Source: JBCBST01 sp039819115 (lineage in GTDB: Bacteria; Bacteroidota; Rhodothermia; Balneolales; Balneolaceae). Taken from it: a stretch of DNA of 41,840 bases. The stretch spans positions 1-41,840 of the forward strand of contig JBCBST010000013.1 in assembly GCA_039819115.1 (NCBI GenBank), in the 5' to 3' direction. This document shows positions 33,574 through 41,840 of the stretch, piece by piece (within the stretch, counting starts at the first letter, position 1; each line of letters opens with the position of its first letter). The notes beneath the pieces were generated by a model. The model searched no databases. It saw only the letters and a program-made list of their open reading frames with translations, and was not told where the DNA came from. Made by a program: the position numbers and the translations under genes.

Positions 33574-34341
33574 ATGCGCCGATTTATCATAGCCGGAAAC
33601 TGGAAAATGAACTGTGGACCCAATGAAGCTGCAGCTTTACTTGAGTCGCTTAGAAATAAGAAATCCTCTATTTCAGAAGAAGTTGATGTGGTAGTTTGCC
33701 CACCGTTTACCTCTATTTCTATGAGTGTAAATAACTTGCACGATACCGATATCCAGGTAGGTGCTCAAAATCTCCATTTCGAAGATAATGGAGCATATAC
33801 AGGTGAGATCAGCGCATCCATGTTGGCAGAATCAGGTTGTGCCTATGTGATTATTGGCCACTCCGAGCGAAGACAATACTTTGGGGAAACCGATGCTTCC
33901 GTAAATAAAAAAGCCAAAAAAGCCATTGCACGAAATATTGCACCTATTGTATGTGTTGGCGAGTCGCTGGATCAGCGTAAAGCCAATGAGCACGAAGCAA
34001 TTGTTGAAGCTCAGGTACAGGCAGCGTTTGAGGGTTTGGATGCAAACCAGGCTCTGGATGTGGTCATTGCTTATGAACCCATTTGGGCCATTGGCACCGG
34101 AGAGACGGCTACCCCGGATCAGGCCCAGGATATGCACGCACATATTCGCGGAACGATTACCCGATTATATGATGATGAAACCGCGCAGGCGATCAAAATT
34201 CTCTATGGCGGAAGCATGAAACCCGGAAATGCAGAAGAGTTGCTCTCTCAGACTGATGTTGATGGCGGGCTAATCGGCGGGGCGAGTCTGAAAGCAGAAG
34301 ACTTCTCTGAGATCATCACCATAGCGGAAAAACTGTCGTAA
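33574..34341 (+). CDS. tpiA: Triosephosphate isomerase
   Basis: A 255-residue TIM-barrel enzyme interconverting dihydroxyacetone phosphate and glyceraldehyde 3-phosphate. The catalytic residues are in place: K11 in GNWKMN, H96 in IGHSERR and E168 in AYEPIWAIGTG, with the phosphate-binding YGGSMKPGNAEEL and GLIGGASL loops. Length is standard. It lies 15 nt after the thioredoxin-fold lipoprotein gene and 3 nt before purD, inside the gatB operon. No other glycolytic gene is adjacent. Confidence 0.98.
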   Translation: MRRFIIAGNWKMNCGPNEAAALLESLRNKKSSISEEVDVVVCPPFTSISMSVNNLHDTDIQVGAQNLHFEDNGAYTGEISASMLAESGCAYVIIGHSERRQYFGETDASVNKKAKKAIARNIAPIVCVGESLDQRKANEHEAIVEAQVQAAFEGLDANQALDVVIAYEPIWAIGTGETATPDQAQDMHAHIRGTITRLYDDETAQAIKILYGGSMKPGNAEELLSQTDVDGGLIGGASLKAEDFSEIITIAEKLS

Positions 34342-34344
34342 TTA

Positions 34345-35625
34345 ATGCAGTATAACGTTCTATTATTAGGAAGTGGGGGGCGGGAACACGCTCTTGCATG
34401 GGCAATTTCGAAGTCGCCCCTTCTTGGTGAGTTATTTATTGCGCCTGGTAATCCTGGAACAGCGCAATGTGGCACCAACGTATCACTTCCCCTTTCTGAT
34501 TTCGACGGGATTCTGGAATTTATCCAACAGAATCAGATTCATCTTACGGTGGTTGGCCCTGAGCAACCCCTGGTAGAGGGATTGGCAGATTTTCTGGAAG
34601 ATGAATGCCAGGTGGTTTTTGGTCCCAAAAAAGCAGCGGCTATGCTTGAAGGAAGTAAGGAATTCGCTAAAGCGTTTATGCAACGCCACGAAATACCAAC
34701 GGCGGATTATGCTGTGTTCAGCTCGCAGGAGTACGAAAAGGCCGAACACTATATCAGGCAAAAAAATACATACCCTGTGGTGCTTAAGGCCGATGGACTG
34801 GCGGCAGGCAAAGGAGTCCTTATTCCCGAAACGGAAGAAGAGGCTCGTTCCGCACTACAACAACTGGGTACCGGATCGTTAAAAGAGGCAGCATCACGTG
34901 TTGTAATCGAAGAGTTTATGGCGGGCGAAGAAGCCTCCGTTTTTGCAGTGTGTGACGGTGAGCATTATAAAATCATAGGTAATGCCCAGGATCATAAACG
35001 GATTGGCGAAGGCGATACCGGACCAAATACAGGTGGCATGGGTGCGTATAGCCCGGCGCCCATTGTATCTGATGATATGATGCACATCATTGAAGAACGC
35101 ATTATAAAACCAACGGTACAGGGTATGCTTGCTGAGGGTACTCCATATCAGGGCATATTGTATGTAGGTTTAATGATTACAGAAGAAGGTCCCAAAGTGG
35201 TAGAATACAATTGCCGTTTTGGAGATCCCGAATGTCAGGTTATTGTGCCATCGTTAACTACGGATATACTCGAATTAATCGTGGCTACAACGGAAGGAAA
35301 GCTGAAAACCATGGAGGTGCTTTTTGACGGTAAATCACGCTGTACGGTGGTCTTGGCTTCAGAAGGATACCCCTATAGCTATGAAAAGGGTAAGGAGATT
35401 ACCGGCGTGGATCTTGTGAAGGATGCATTGGTTTTTCATGCCGGAACCAAAGAAGAACAGGATACACTGTACACAAACGGAGGCCGGGTGCTTAATGTAG
35501 TGGGGGCTGGCAACAGTCTTTCCTCAGCTATTGAATATGCCTACTCCGGGATTGATTCCATCTCTTTTGAAGGGGCATACCACCGTAAAGACATCGGAAA
35601 AAAAGGATTGGCTCATTTGAGGTGA
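34345..35625 (+). CDS. purD: Phosphoribosylamine-glycine ligase
   Basis: A 426-residue ATP-grasp enzyme that joins glycine to phosphoribosylamine, the second step of purine synthesis. Motifs: LLLGSGGREHALAW at the start, VVGPEQPLVEGLAD, the ATP-binding VLKADGLAAGKGV, IEEFMAGEEASVFA, HKRIGEGDTGPNTGGMGAYSPAP (substrate loop) and VVEYNCRFGDPECQ (metal ligands). It begins 3 nt after tpiA, and its TGA overlaps the GTG of the NHL-repeat gene (GTGA at 35622-35625). purK and purE are 12 kb away on the other strand. Confidence 0.98.
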   Translation: MQYNVLLLGSGGREHALAWAISKSPLLGELFIAPGNPGTAQCGTNVSLPLSDFDGILEFIQQNQIHLTVVGPEQPLVEGLADFLEDECQVVFGPKKAAAMLEGSKEFAKAFMQRHEIPTADYAVFSSQEYEKAEHYIRQKNTYPVVLKADGLAAGKGVLIPETEEEARSALQQLGTGSLKEAASRVVIEEFMAGEEASVFAVCDGEHYKIIGNAQDHKRIGEGDTGPNTGGMGAYSPAPIVSDDMMHIIEERIIKPTVQGMLAEGTPYQGILYVGLMITEEGPKVVEYNCRFGDPECQVIVPSLTTDILELIVATTEGKLKTMEVLFDGKSRCTVVLASEGYPYSYEKGKEITGVDLVKDALVFHAGTKEEQDTLYTNGGRVLNVVGAGNSLSSAIEYAYSGIDSISFEGAYHRKDIGKKGLAHLR

Positions 35626-36404
35626 AACGTGCTCTAACATACGGATCAGTACTTTTGTTATGGGCTTTTCTTACCCAGTCAGGCGTAAGTCAGACTATTC
35701 TGTACAACGACTTTTCCGATGCTACCGCACTATCGGTTACCCGTGATGCTTTTTTTGTATTGGATAAAGGGCGGCATCGGTTCGTTGTTCTATCCGAAGA
35801 AGGGGAGGTGATGCAAACAATCGGTGGCCTTGGATTCAGGCAAGGGGCTTTTAACTCCCCAACCGACATAGATGCCACAAACGGGTTAAAGATCTATGTC
35901 GCCGATTACGGGAATAACCGCATTCAGCTATTCGACAAACGTGGGCAGGTGCTCAGCGTCATAAACTCCGATAACTCAGGCCTTAAAAGCCGACAGTTTA
36001 AACCAAAGTATTTGGTGGTAACCCAGTTTGGTGAATTGATCGTGTTTGAAGAAAGTACACATCAATTATTGTACTATGATCTCAGTGGCAATTTAATAAC
36101 CAGGGTTCGTGTACCGGATGAAATTAATCGCATCGACGGACTTAAGATATCGGATAACCGTCTTTTTGTTTTAGATAGAACCCAATCGCTGGTGATTGAG
36201 TTAAGCCTGAATGGCTTATACGTAACGTTTTATGCAAAACCTGAACTAAAAGCTTTTGAATTTGACGGTACGGATATGATGCTGTTTTCGGATCCGGATC
36301 CGACACTGAATGGAAAGTCATTACCTGATGATCCTGTTGAATTGGTATGGAAAAAAAGCAGTGGCTGGTTAGTTTTAGATAAAAAAGCGCTGAGAACGTA
36401 CTAA
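35622..36404 (+). CDS. Secreted NHL-repeat beta-propeller-like protein
   Basis: A 260-residue exported protein with a signal peptide (about 1-23, GVSQT). Residues about 40-110 show NHL-type repeats, clearest as FNSPTDIDATNGLKIYVADYGNNRIQLFDKRGQV, and degenerate copies continue (YLVVTQFGELIVFEESTHQLLYYDLSG; NRLFVLDRTQSLVIELSLNG). Four to five blades would be short for a closed six-bladed propeller. NHL proteins bind other proteins or ligands; no catalytic motif is seen. Start is GTG overlapping the purD stop, so it is translationally coupled. A 41-nt gap follows before the LuxE-like gene. Confidence 0.8.
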   Translation: MKRALTYGSVLLLWAFLTQSGVSQTILYNDFSDATALSVTRDAFFVLDKGRHRFVVLSEEGEVMQTIGGLGFRQGAFNSPTDIDATNGLKIYVADYGNNRIQLFDKRGQVLSVINSDNSGLKSRQFKPKYLVVTQFGELIVFEESTHQLLYYDLSGNLITRVRVPDEINRIDGLKISDNRLFVLDRTQSLVIELSLNGLYVTFYAKPELKAFEFDGTDMMLFSDPDPTLNGKSLPDDPVELVWKKSSGWLVLDKKALRTY

Positions 36405-36445
36405 ACAAGCGTACAGGTTGGTTACGAACATAAACTCAAAGGTCA

Positions 36446-37411
36446 TTGATTTCGACAGAATCGGCACGTGAACTCTTCCTGTTTCAAAAGGAGCATAACC
36501 CTGTGTACAGGCTATTCACAGATGCATTAGGTGTACACCGTATTACATCTCCTCATGAAATCCCATTATTACCGATCGAAGCATTTAAGTATGCCGATAT
36601 CATTGCACCATCGCTAAAACGTACGTCTTCCGATGAGCCTTTGATATTCAAGAGTAGCGGAACATCAGGTATGCAACAGAGCCGTCATGTTGTGCTGAAT
36701 AAGGATGCATATCGTACTTCCATTCTGAAAGGCATGTCCGAGTTCTACACGCTTGAGGATTTTGTGTTTTGGTGCTATACGCCGGGATACAACGATAACC
36801 CGCATTCCTCACTGATTTGGATGCTGAAGACGCTCATCGGTCAGGATTCATCGGGTTTAAGTACGTTCCTGCCGTTAAATGCCCCGCTGGAGCATGATAA
36901 ACTGGAACAAGTTGTAGCATCCGGCAAGCAATTAATGCTTTTTGGGGCCGCATTTGGATTGATCGATTTGGCCGAATTGTACACGGTTCAACTTCCGGAA
37001 CAAACCATTATCGTTGAAACGGGTGGAATGAAGACGCATCGTCGCGAAATGAGCAGGCAGGCACTAAAAAAAGAACTGTCAAAAGCGTTTTCACTGGCAC
37101 AGAGTAATATTCACTCAGAGTATGGGATGACCGAACTGCTAAGCCAGTCCTACAATTTGGGTACCGATTGGTTTACTCCGGTGCCGTGGATGCATGTCAC
37201 CATTCGTGATCCAAAGAACCCAATGCGTATACTACCACCTGGCGAAGAGGGTAGAATCGGAGTCATCGACGAGGCGAACCGATATTCCTGTCCGTTTTTA
37301 CTAACCGGCGATAAGGGGGTGTTGCATGAGGATAGAACCCGATTTCAGGTATTGGGAAGATGGAATTCGAAGAACCTGAGAGGCTGTAACTTCCTAATCG
37401 ATCAGGATTAA
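36446..37411 (+). CDS. LuxE-like acyl-protein synthetase
   Basis: A 321-residue member of the LuxE/acyl-protein synthetase family of the adenylate-forming superfamily. The P-loop-like FKSSGTSGMQQSRH, the GGMKTHRREMSR region, the SEYGMTELLSQSYN motif and the closing GRWNSKNLRGCNFL are those of LuxE. In luminous Photobacterium a Cys about ten residues from the C-terminus is acylated during fatty-acid transfer. Here C314 of 321 is in the matching place, so the enzyme looks complete. It would activate a fatty acid with ATP and hand it to a reductase, encoded 7 nt downstream. Start is TTG. No luciferase (luxAB) or thioesterase (luxD) gene is nearby. The substrate and product use are unknown. Confidence 0.87.
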   Translation: MISTESARELFLFQKEHNPVYRLFTDALGVHRITSPHEIPLLPIEAFKYADIIAPSLKRTSSDEPLIFKSSGTSGMQQSRHVVLNKDAYRTSILKGMSEFYTLEDFVFWCYTPGYNDNPHSSLIWMLKTLIGQDSSGLSTFLPLNAPLEHDKLEQVVASGKQLMLFGAAFGLIDLAELYTVQLPEQTIIVETGGMKTHRREMSRQALKKELSKAFSLAQSNIHSEYGMTELLSQSYNLGTDWFTPVPWMHVTIRDPKNPMRILPPGEEGRIGVIDEANRYSCPFLLTGDKGVLHEDRTRFQVLGRWNSKNLRGCNFLIDQD

Positions 37412-37418
37412 CTACCGT

Positions 37419-38480
37419 TTGAATATCTCCACTCATATCACCTCCATTCAACAAGCCGCAATGCGCTGGCTTCGATCCGATAATATGGAGCTCAAAGAAG
37501 CCATTGAGCGTACCGTGGATGAACACCTTTTTAGCATGCCGGATATCCGACACCGGGTACGAGTGCTTAAGCAGAAGTTAGAGGCTGACCAAATCCAGGA
37601 ATGGGCACATCGTTCAGGTTTAACCGATCATCAGAATGCCTTCGGGAAAAAGATATTGGCCTTACATGCCGGAAACCTTCCCCTGGTTAGCTTTCAAACC
37701 GCTTTAGGGATACTGTTATCCGGTGCAGAGTACCATGGGAAGCTTTCCAGAAAAGACCCATACTTACTCCCCACATTTTTGGATATACTACGTGATGATC
37801 TTCAGAGGATAAGTATCAATAGACATATAGAACTTCATCATTTTAAAGGATTAAAAGCAGATCATGTTGTATTTGCCGGTTCTGATGATTCTGTTCCTGA
37901 GGTCAGAAAAGCCATCCAAACTCTGGATGCTATAGAAGAAAACGGTGAATTTATCGTACGTAGCGCAAAATTTTCCATAGCATATATAACAGATGAAGAA
38001 CCAGATACGATGAGAAACCTGGTGGAAGCTATGTTCAGATATGGAGGTAGGGGATGTCGTTCCGTTGCCGTAGTAGTTGCACCATTCGGATTAAACGAAC
38101 TGAAATGCCACTTTACAGATTACGTAGAAGAGTTCTGGCTTCGAAATCCTCAACACCAAAAACCTAATCCCGATTTAGCCTATCAGTTCGCTTTCAACAA
38201 AGCCATTGGACGCAATCAGGCATGGCTTGATGATTTCCTTATTCAGGAAACGGATGAAGTGCCCGAACTGGATTTTTGTAGTCACTGGATTAAAGGAGAC
38301 GAACATGCTGTGCGAGAACTAACCCACCGATGGGGTACACAGATTCAATCGGTATATGGTACAGGAAATCAGATCAATGGCGTTGAAACAGAGTTACTAA
38401 GCCAGGCTCAAAACCCGAATCTGTGGTGGAAACCGGATGGAGTGGATGTATTACAACGATTAACGCGGCCACCCCATTAA
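37419..38480 (+). CDS. LuxC-like acyl-CoA/acyl-protein reductase
   Basis: A 353-residue protein of the LuxC family (aldehyde-dehydrogenase fold, NADPH-dependent reduction of activated fatty acyl groups to aldehyde). Recognisable parts are KILALHAGNLPLVSFQTALGILLSGAEYHGKLSRKDPYLLPTFLDIL, VVFAGSDDSV, and YGGRGCRSVAVV, whose C213 fits the acyl-accepting Cys. It is about 120 residues shorter than the luminous-bacterial enzyme, the shortage being mainly N-terminal, as in other Bacteroidota-type copies I know of. Start is TTG, 7 nt after the LuxE-like stop, so the two act together. A fatty-aldehyde or alcohol product for lipid modification is inference. Confidence 0.85.
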   Translation: MNISTHITSIQQAAMRWLRSDNMELKEAIERTVDEHLFSMPDIRHRVRVLKQKLEADQIQEWAHRSGLTDHQNAFGKKILALHAGNLPLVSFQTALGILLSGAEYHGKLSRKDPYLLPTFLDILRDDLQRISINRHIELHHFKGLKADHVVFAGSDDSVPEVRKAIQTLDAIEENGEFIVRSAKFSIAYITDEEPDTMRNLVEAMFRYGGRGCRSVAVVVAPFGLNELKCHFTDYVEEFWLRNPQHQKPNPDLAYQFAFNKAIGRNQAWLDDFLIQETDEVPELDFCSHWIKGDEHAVRELTHRWGTQIQSVYGTGNQINGVETELLSQAQNPNLWWKPDGVDVLQRLTRPPH

Positions 38481-38670
38481 ACAAGTAATACTACAATTCG
38501 TCATAGATCCTTGAGTACTCTGTGGTGTCGCCAGAGACTACAGACCTACAAGTGCGTAGGTGGTTGTATTTGTGATAAGCTTCAAAAATTCCATCGATGC
38601 ATCATTTTCATGAGACAGAACCAAAGAAGTGCAACCCAACCCGAACAAAAAGCAAAAAATACAGACGCAT

Positions 38671-38700
38671 TTGAAAGTATTTTAATCCGTACATTATAAC
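38671..38700 (+). promoter_or_regulatory. Candidate leuS promoter
   Basis: TTGAAA (38671-38676), an 18-bp spacer and TATAAC (38695-38700) resemble a housekeeping promoter about 43 bp before leuS. A second TATAAT follows at 38702-38707. The 262-bp spacer before leuS otherwise holds a small hairpin (ACCTAC 38544-38549 with GTAGGT 38556-38561) and no convincing gene. Confidence 0.4.
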
Positions 38701-38742
38701 CTATAATAGTATGTATAAGTGTAATAAGTACCAATTCTATAA

Positions 38743-41277
38743 ATGCATCATTACTCCCCCTCTGCCATAGAAACCAAATGGCAAAAATACTGGCTGAACA
38801 ACAAAACGTTTAAAACTCCAAACGATACATCTAAACCCAAGTATTACGTTCTTGATATGTTTCCTTACCCAAGCGGAGCAGGATTACATGTGGGGCATCC
38901 GGAGGGGTACACAGCTACTGATATTATCGCTCGCTATAAACGGATGAAGGGCTTTAATGTACTCCATCCTATGGGATGGGATGCATTTGGATTACCAGCA
39001 GAGCAATATGCCATCAAAACAGGTACTCATCCCCGAATAACTACTGAAAAGAACGTTACACGGTTCAGGGAACAGCTCCAATCTATTGGTTTTAGCTACG
39101 ATTGGGACCGGGAAGTGAATACTACCGATCCGAACTATTTCAAGTGGACCCAGTGGATTTTTCTGAAGCTGTTTGAAATGGGGTTAGCCTATGAAGATGA
39201 AGTAGCAGTAAACTGGTGTCCGGAGTTAGGCACTGTACTGGCGAATGAAGAAGTTGTTGATGGAAAAAGTGAGGTCGGTGGATTTCCTGTTATTCGCAAA
39301 CCCATGCGACAATGGGTGCTAAAAATTACTGAATACGCAGAACGTTTACTGCAGGATCTGGAAGACCTGGATTGGCCCGAATCTCTGAAAGAAATGCAGC
39401 GGAACTGGATTGGGAAATCTATTGGGGCAGAAATAGATTTTAAGGTTGATGGCTACGACGAACAGATTCGGGTGTTTACAACACGCCCTGATACCATTTT
39501 TGGGGCCACCTATATGGTATTAGCACCTGAACACCAGCTCGTTGATACGGTTACGACAAAAGAACAAAAAGCAGAAGTAGAAGCGTACAAAGCTGAAGCA
39601 GCAAAAAAATCGGATCTCGATCGACAGGAACTTACAAAGACAAAGACGGGGGCATTTACTGGAGCCTATGCCCTTAATCCTGTAAATGGAAAGCTTGTTC
39701 CTATTTGGATTGCGGACTATGTGCTGGTCAGCTATGGAACCGGTGCTATTATGGCGGTTCCGGGACAAGACGAACGCGACTGGGAATTTGCCGAGTCGTT
39801 CGATCTGCCCATCATACGCACGGTTCAGCCAGAGAAAGGATTTGAAGGAAAAGCATATACGGGTAAAGGCGTTGCTATAAACAGTGACTTTTTAAACGGA
39901 CTGGATATTGATGCCGCAAAATCCCGGATCATCGACTGGCTGGAAGCACACAAGACGGGGCATAAGGCCGTGAATTACAAACTTCGGGATTGGCTGTTTA
40001 GCCGGCAGCGGTATTGGGGGGAACCCTTCCCGATTCTGCACGTCGACGGACAACCTAAAGCTGTGCCCACTGATCAGCTACCCCTTGAACTACCCGAAGT
40101 TGAACGTTATGAACCTACAGGGTCCGGGGAGCCTCCACTGGCAAATGCTACAGATTGGGTTACAACTACCGATCCTGAAACAGGAAAATCAGCTGTTCGG
40201 GAAACCAATACTATGCCACAGTGGGCAGGATCTTGCTGGTACTACCTGAGATATATCTCACCGGATTTTGATGGTGGTCCAGTCGATCCCGATTATGAAA
40301 AATACTGGATGCCTGTTGATTTATATGTGGGTGGAGCTGAACACGCCGTTCTTCACTTGCTCTATGCCCGATTTTGGCATAAAGTGTTATTCGACTGCGG
40401 TGTGGTTTCTACCAAAGAGCCTTTTCAGAAGCTGGTAAATCAGGGTATGATTCTTGGAGAAATGGAATACACGCTGGTGGGAGAGGATTCAAGAATCAAG
40501 CTTGCCGATGACGAGGTCGAAAAGCGGGGAGACCAGTTTTATAAAAAAGGAACAGAAGATCTTGTTGAGGCCAGAGCGTACAAAATGAGCAAGAGCCGGG
40601 GTAATGTAATTAACCCCGATCATGTAATTGCAGATTATGGTGCAGACGCTCTTCGCTTATACGAAATGTTTATGGGGCCTCTCGAACAGGTTAAACCCTG
40701 GAGCACAAAAGGGGTAGAAGGTGTTTTTCGGTTTTTGCAGCGGGCATGGCGTCTCTTTATTGATGAAGATACAGGCGAGCTCCATTCAAAAGTTACCGAC
40801 GAGAATCCTGACAAGGTTCAGCTAAAGACACTGCATACCGCCATCAAAAAAGTGACGGAAGATGTTGAAGCGATGCGTTTTAATACTGCAATCTCCGCAA
40901 TGATGATTTTTGTTAATGAAGCGAACGGGTGGACCACTATCTCAAAACAGATTATTCGTGAGTTTATTCAATTGCTGAATCCTTTTGCTCCTCATTTTGC
41001 CGAAGAGGTGTGGCAAAGGTTATCGTTCGAAGGAGAACTGTCTTATTCTGTATGGCCTGAGGTAAATGAGGATTACCTCGTGGACGACACCATTAAATAC
41101 CCGGTTCAGGTTAATGGAAAGGTACGCTCTAATATAGAAGTACCCGCTGGATCAGCTATGGATAAGGATTATGTATTAGAAGCGGCTAAAGAAAGTGTAA
41201 CCAGTTATCTGGAAGATAAAGAGGTTGTAAAAGAAATTTTTGTGCCTAAACGCATTGTAAATCTGGTAGTACGTTAG
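38743..41277 (+). CDS. leuS: Leucyl-tRNA synthetase
   Basis: An 844-residue class I synthetase. The Rossmann catalytic core carries the HIGH-type HVGH at 49-52 and KMSKS at 614-618. The inserted editing domain (about 220-420) includes VFTTRPDTIFGATYMVLAPEH and GTGAIMAVPGQDERDWEFA, which clears mischarged tRNA. WYYLRYISPDF and AEHAVLHLLYARFWHK precede the KMSKS loop. The anticodon-binding helical domain and the C-terminal VNGKVRSNIEVPAG domain complete it. Length fits the bacterial family. It is preceded by a candidate promoter, followed by a 148-bp spacer, and appears monocistronic. Confidence 0.98.
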   Translation: MHHYSPSAIETKWQKYWLNNKTFKTPNDTSKPKYYVLDMFPYPSGAGLHVGHPEGYTATDIIARYKRMKGFNVLHPMGWDAFGLPAEQYAIKTGTHPRITTEKNVTRFREQLQSIGFSYDWDREVNTTDPNYFKWTQWIFLKLFEMGLAYEDEVAVNWCPELGTVLANEEVVDGKSEVGGFPVIRKPMRQWVLKITEYAERLLQDLEDLDWPESLKEMQRNWIGKSIGAEIDFKVDGYDEQIRVFTTRPDTIFGATYMVLAPEHQLVDTVTTKEQKAEVEAYKAEAAKKSDLDRQELTKTKTGAFTGAYALNPVNGKLVPIWIADYVLVSYGTGAIMAVPGQDERDWEFAESFDLPIIRTVQPEKGFEGKAYTGKGVAINSDFLNGLDIDAAKSRIIDWLEAHKTGHKAVNYKLRDWLFSRQRYWGEPFPILHVDGQPKAVPTDQLPLELPEVERYEPTGSGEPPLANATDWVTTTDPETGKSAVRETNTMPQWAGSCWYYLRYISPDFDGGPVDPDYEKYWMPVDLYVGGAEHAVLHLLYARFWHKVLFDCGVVSTKEPFQKLVNQGMILGEMEYTLVGEDSRIKLADDEVEKRGDQFYKKGTEDLVEARAYKMSKSRGNVINPDHVIADYGADALRLYEMFMGPLEQVKPWSTKGVEGVFRFLQRAWRLFIDEDTGELHSKVTDENPDKVQLKTLHTAIKKVTEDVEAMRFNTAISAMMIFVNEANGWTTISKQIIREFIQLLNPFAPHFAEEVWQRLSFEGELSYSVWPEVNEDYLVDDTIKYPVQVNGKVRSNIEVPAGSAMDKDYVLEAAKESVTSYLEDKEVVKEIFVPKRIVNLVVR

Positions 41278-41425
41278 TTTATTATCATCATTACAGACAA
41301 AAGCGAACATCCGTATTGAATTAGAGACTTTTTAGTTTGGTTAGATCAAACCAATAGTCGCACTTCCGGGATATCTTCTCGGTATATTTTGGCTATCTAA
41401 AGTAAAGTCAATATTTGGGTACAAT

Positions 41426-41840
41426 ATGCAGAGACTACCATCCATAGTTTTTTTGGAGGACAGTCCCTATGATCTTGAGTTGATACAAAGGGTACTCAGG
41501 AAAAATGGGATTGACTTTATAGGGGATGCTCTTCAAAGCATGGAGCAGTTCAAGGAGAGGCTTCGTGCGTCGACACCCGATATTATAATTTCAGATTATA
41601 AATTACCTGGCTTTACCGGATTAGAGGCTCTTCTTGAGGTTAAAAAAAGCGGTAAGGATATACCGTTTATCCTTGTTTCGGGTACCTTACCTGATGAGGA
41701 GGCCGTGAAAGCTGTTCGTTTAGGGGCAAAAGACTATGTGCTTAAAGACAAGTTACAACGACTGGCACCGGCAGTAATCCGAGAATTTGATGCTTTACTC
41801 CAAAGACAGGAAAAAGAGAAATCAGACAATATTCTAAGTG
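41426..41840 (+). CDS. Response-regulator receiver protein (partial, runs off the right edge)
   Basis: The first 138 residues of a receiver-domain protein. The acidic pair E11/D12, phospho-acceptor D57 in IIISDYKLPGFTG, S85 in ILVSGTLPDEEAV, and K107 in DYVLKDKLQRL are all present. After the receiver the chain goes into a charged helix (FDALLQRQEKEKSDNIL). The receiver with DYVLKDKL followed by such a linker is common in proteins that continue into PAS and histidine kinase domains, so it may be a receiver-first hybrid sensor; the window ends too early to tell. It is unrelated by position to the two-component pair at the left edge. Confidence 0.9.
   Translation, partial: MQRLPSIVFLEDSPYDLELIQRVLRKNGIDFIGDALQSMEQFKERLRASTPDIIISDYKLPGFTGLEALLEVKKSGKDIPFILVSGTLPDEEAVKAVRLGAKDYVLKDKLQRLAPAVIREFDALLQRQEKEKSDNILS

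Noticed and set aside
36446..38480. A bioluminescence operon
   Set aside because: LuxE-like and LuxC-like genes are present but luxA, luxB and luxD are not; the upstream genes are purine and glycolytic.
38511..38699. 62-codon frame before leuS
   Set aside because: Cys- and Gln-rich low-quality sequence with no motif; it overlaps the candidate leuS promoter.
41336..41354. Terminator after leuS (TTGGTT with AACCAA)
   Set aside because: The 6-bp AT-rich stem at 41337-41354 has no T run after it.
1..41840. Mobile elements, CRISPR arrays, phage or defence islands, tRNA or rRNA genes
   Set aside because: No transposase, integrase, repeat-spacer array or cloverleaf-like sequence was seen; gene content is chromosomal core and envelope functions.

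Overview
The window reads as chromosomal housekeeping and cell-envelope DNA from a Gram-negative bacterium of the Bacteroidota/Rhodothermota/Balneolota lineage, most likely a Balneolaceae-type organism. That placement is an inference. It rests on a TonB-dependent receptor with an N-terminal carboxypeptidase-regulatory-like domain, a secreted nuclease ending in a YPNPFNPSTT-type C-terminal sorting domain, an OmpP1/FadL-like barrel, a GH97 glycosidase, many lipoproteins, and weak or absent Shine-Dalgarno sites. I see no mobile element, CRISPR array, tRNA or rRNA. Gene density is high.

Layout. 1-803: end of a sensor kinase and its LuxR-type response regulator. 886-5860: envelope proteins, namely an Arg/Ser-rich lipoprotein, an OmpP1-like barrel, a secreted nuclease and an OmpA-type lipoprotein. 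5962-10810: a YbbA/YbbP-type ABC exporter divergent from a TesA-like esterase, which is coupled to a secreted PIG-L deacetylase. 10829-16872: a small membrane protein and an SGNH lipoprotein on the minus strand, divergent from a TonB receptor plus a second SGNH lipoprotein. 17019-19771: grpE-dnaJ, then a YbjQ-like protein and an RRM RNA-binding protein on the minus strand. 19886-23476: a purK-purE-GH97 operon on the minus strand. 23576-25365: a class I amidotransferase and prfA. 25438-30582: pckA, then aguB and aguA (agmatine to putrescine) separated by two minus-strand genes. 30764-38480: a long plus-strand run of gatB, a thioredoxin-fold lipoprotein, tpiA, purD, an NHL-repeat protein, and LuxE-like and LuxC-like genes. 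38743-41840: leuS and the start of a second response-regulator-type protein.

How the genes work together. purK, purE and purD serve purine synthesis; pckA and tpiA serve gluconeogenesis and glycolysis; gatB, leuS and prfA serve translation; grpE and dnaJ feed DnaK. The envelope genes handle outer-membrane uptake, lipid or ester hydrolysis and glycan trimming.

I did not find an obvious new defence or mobile system. The signals most worth a second look are a perfect 40-bp palindrome inside the GH97 gene, two structured elements stacked between pckA and aguB, an intact LuxE/LuxC-like pair with no luciferase genes, and an Arg/Ser-rich lipoprotein of unknown role.
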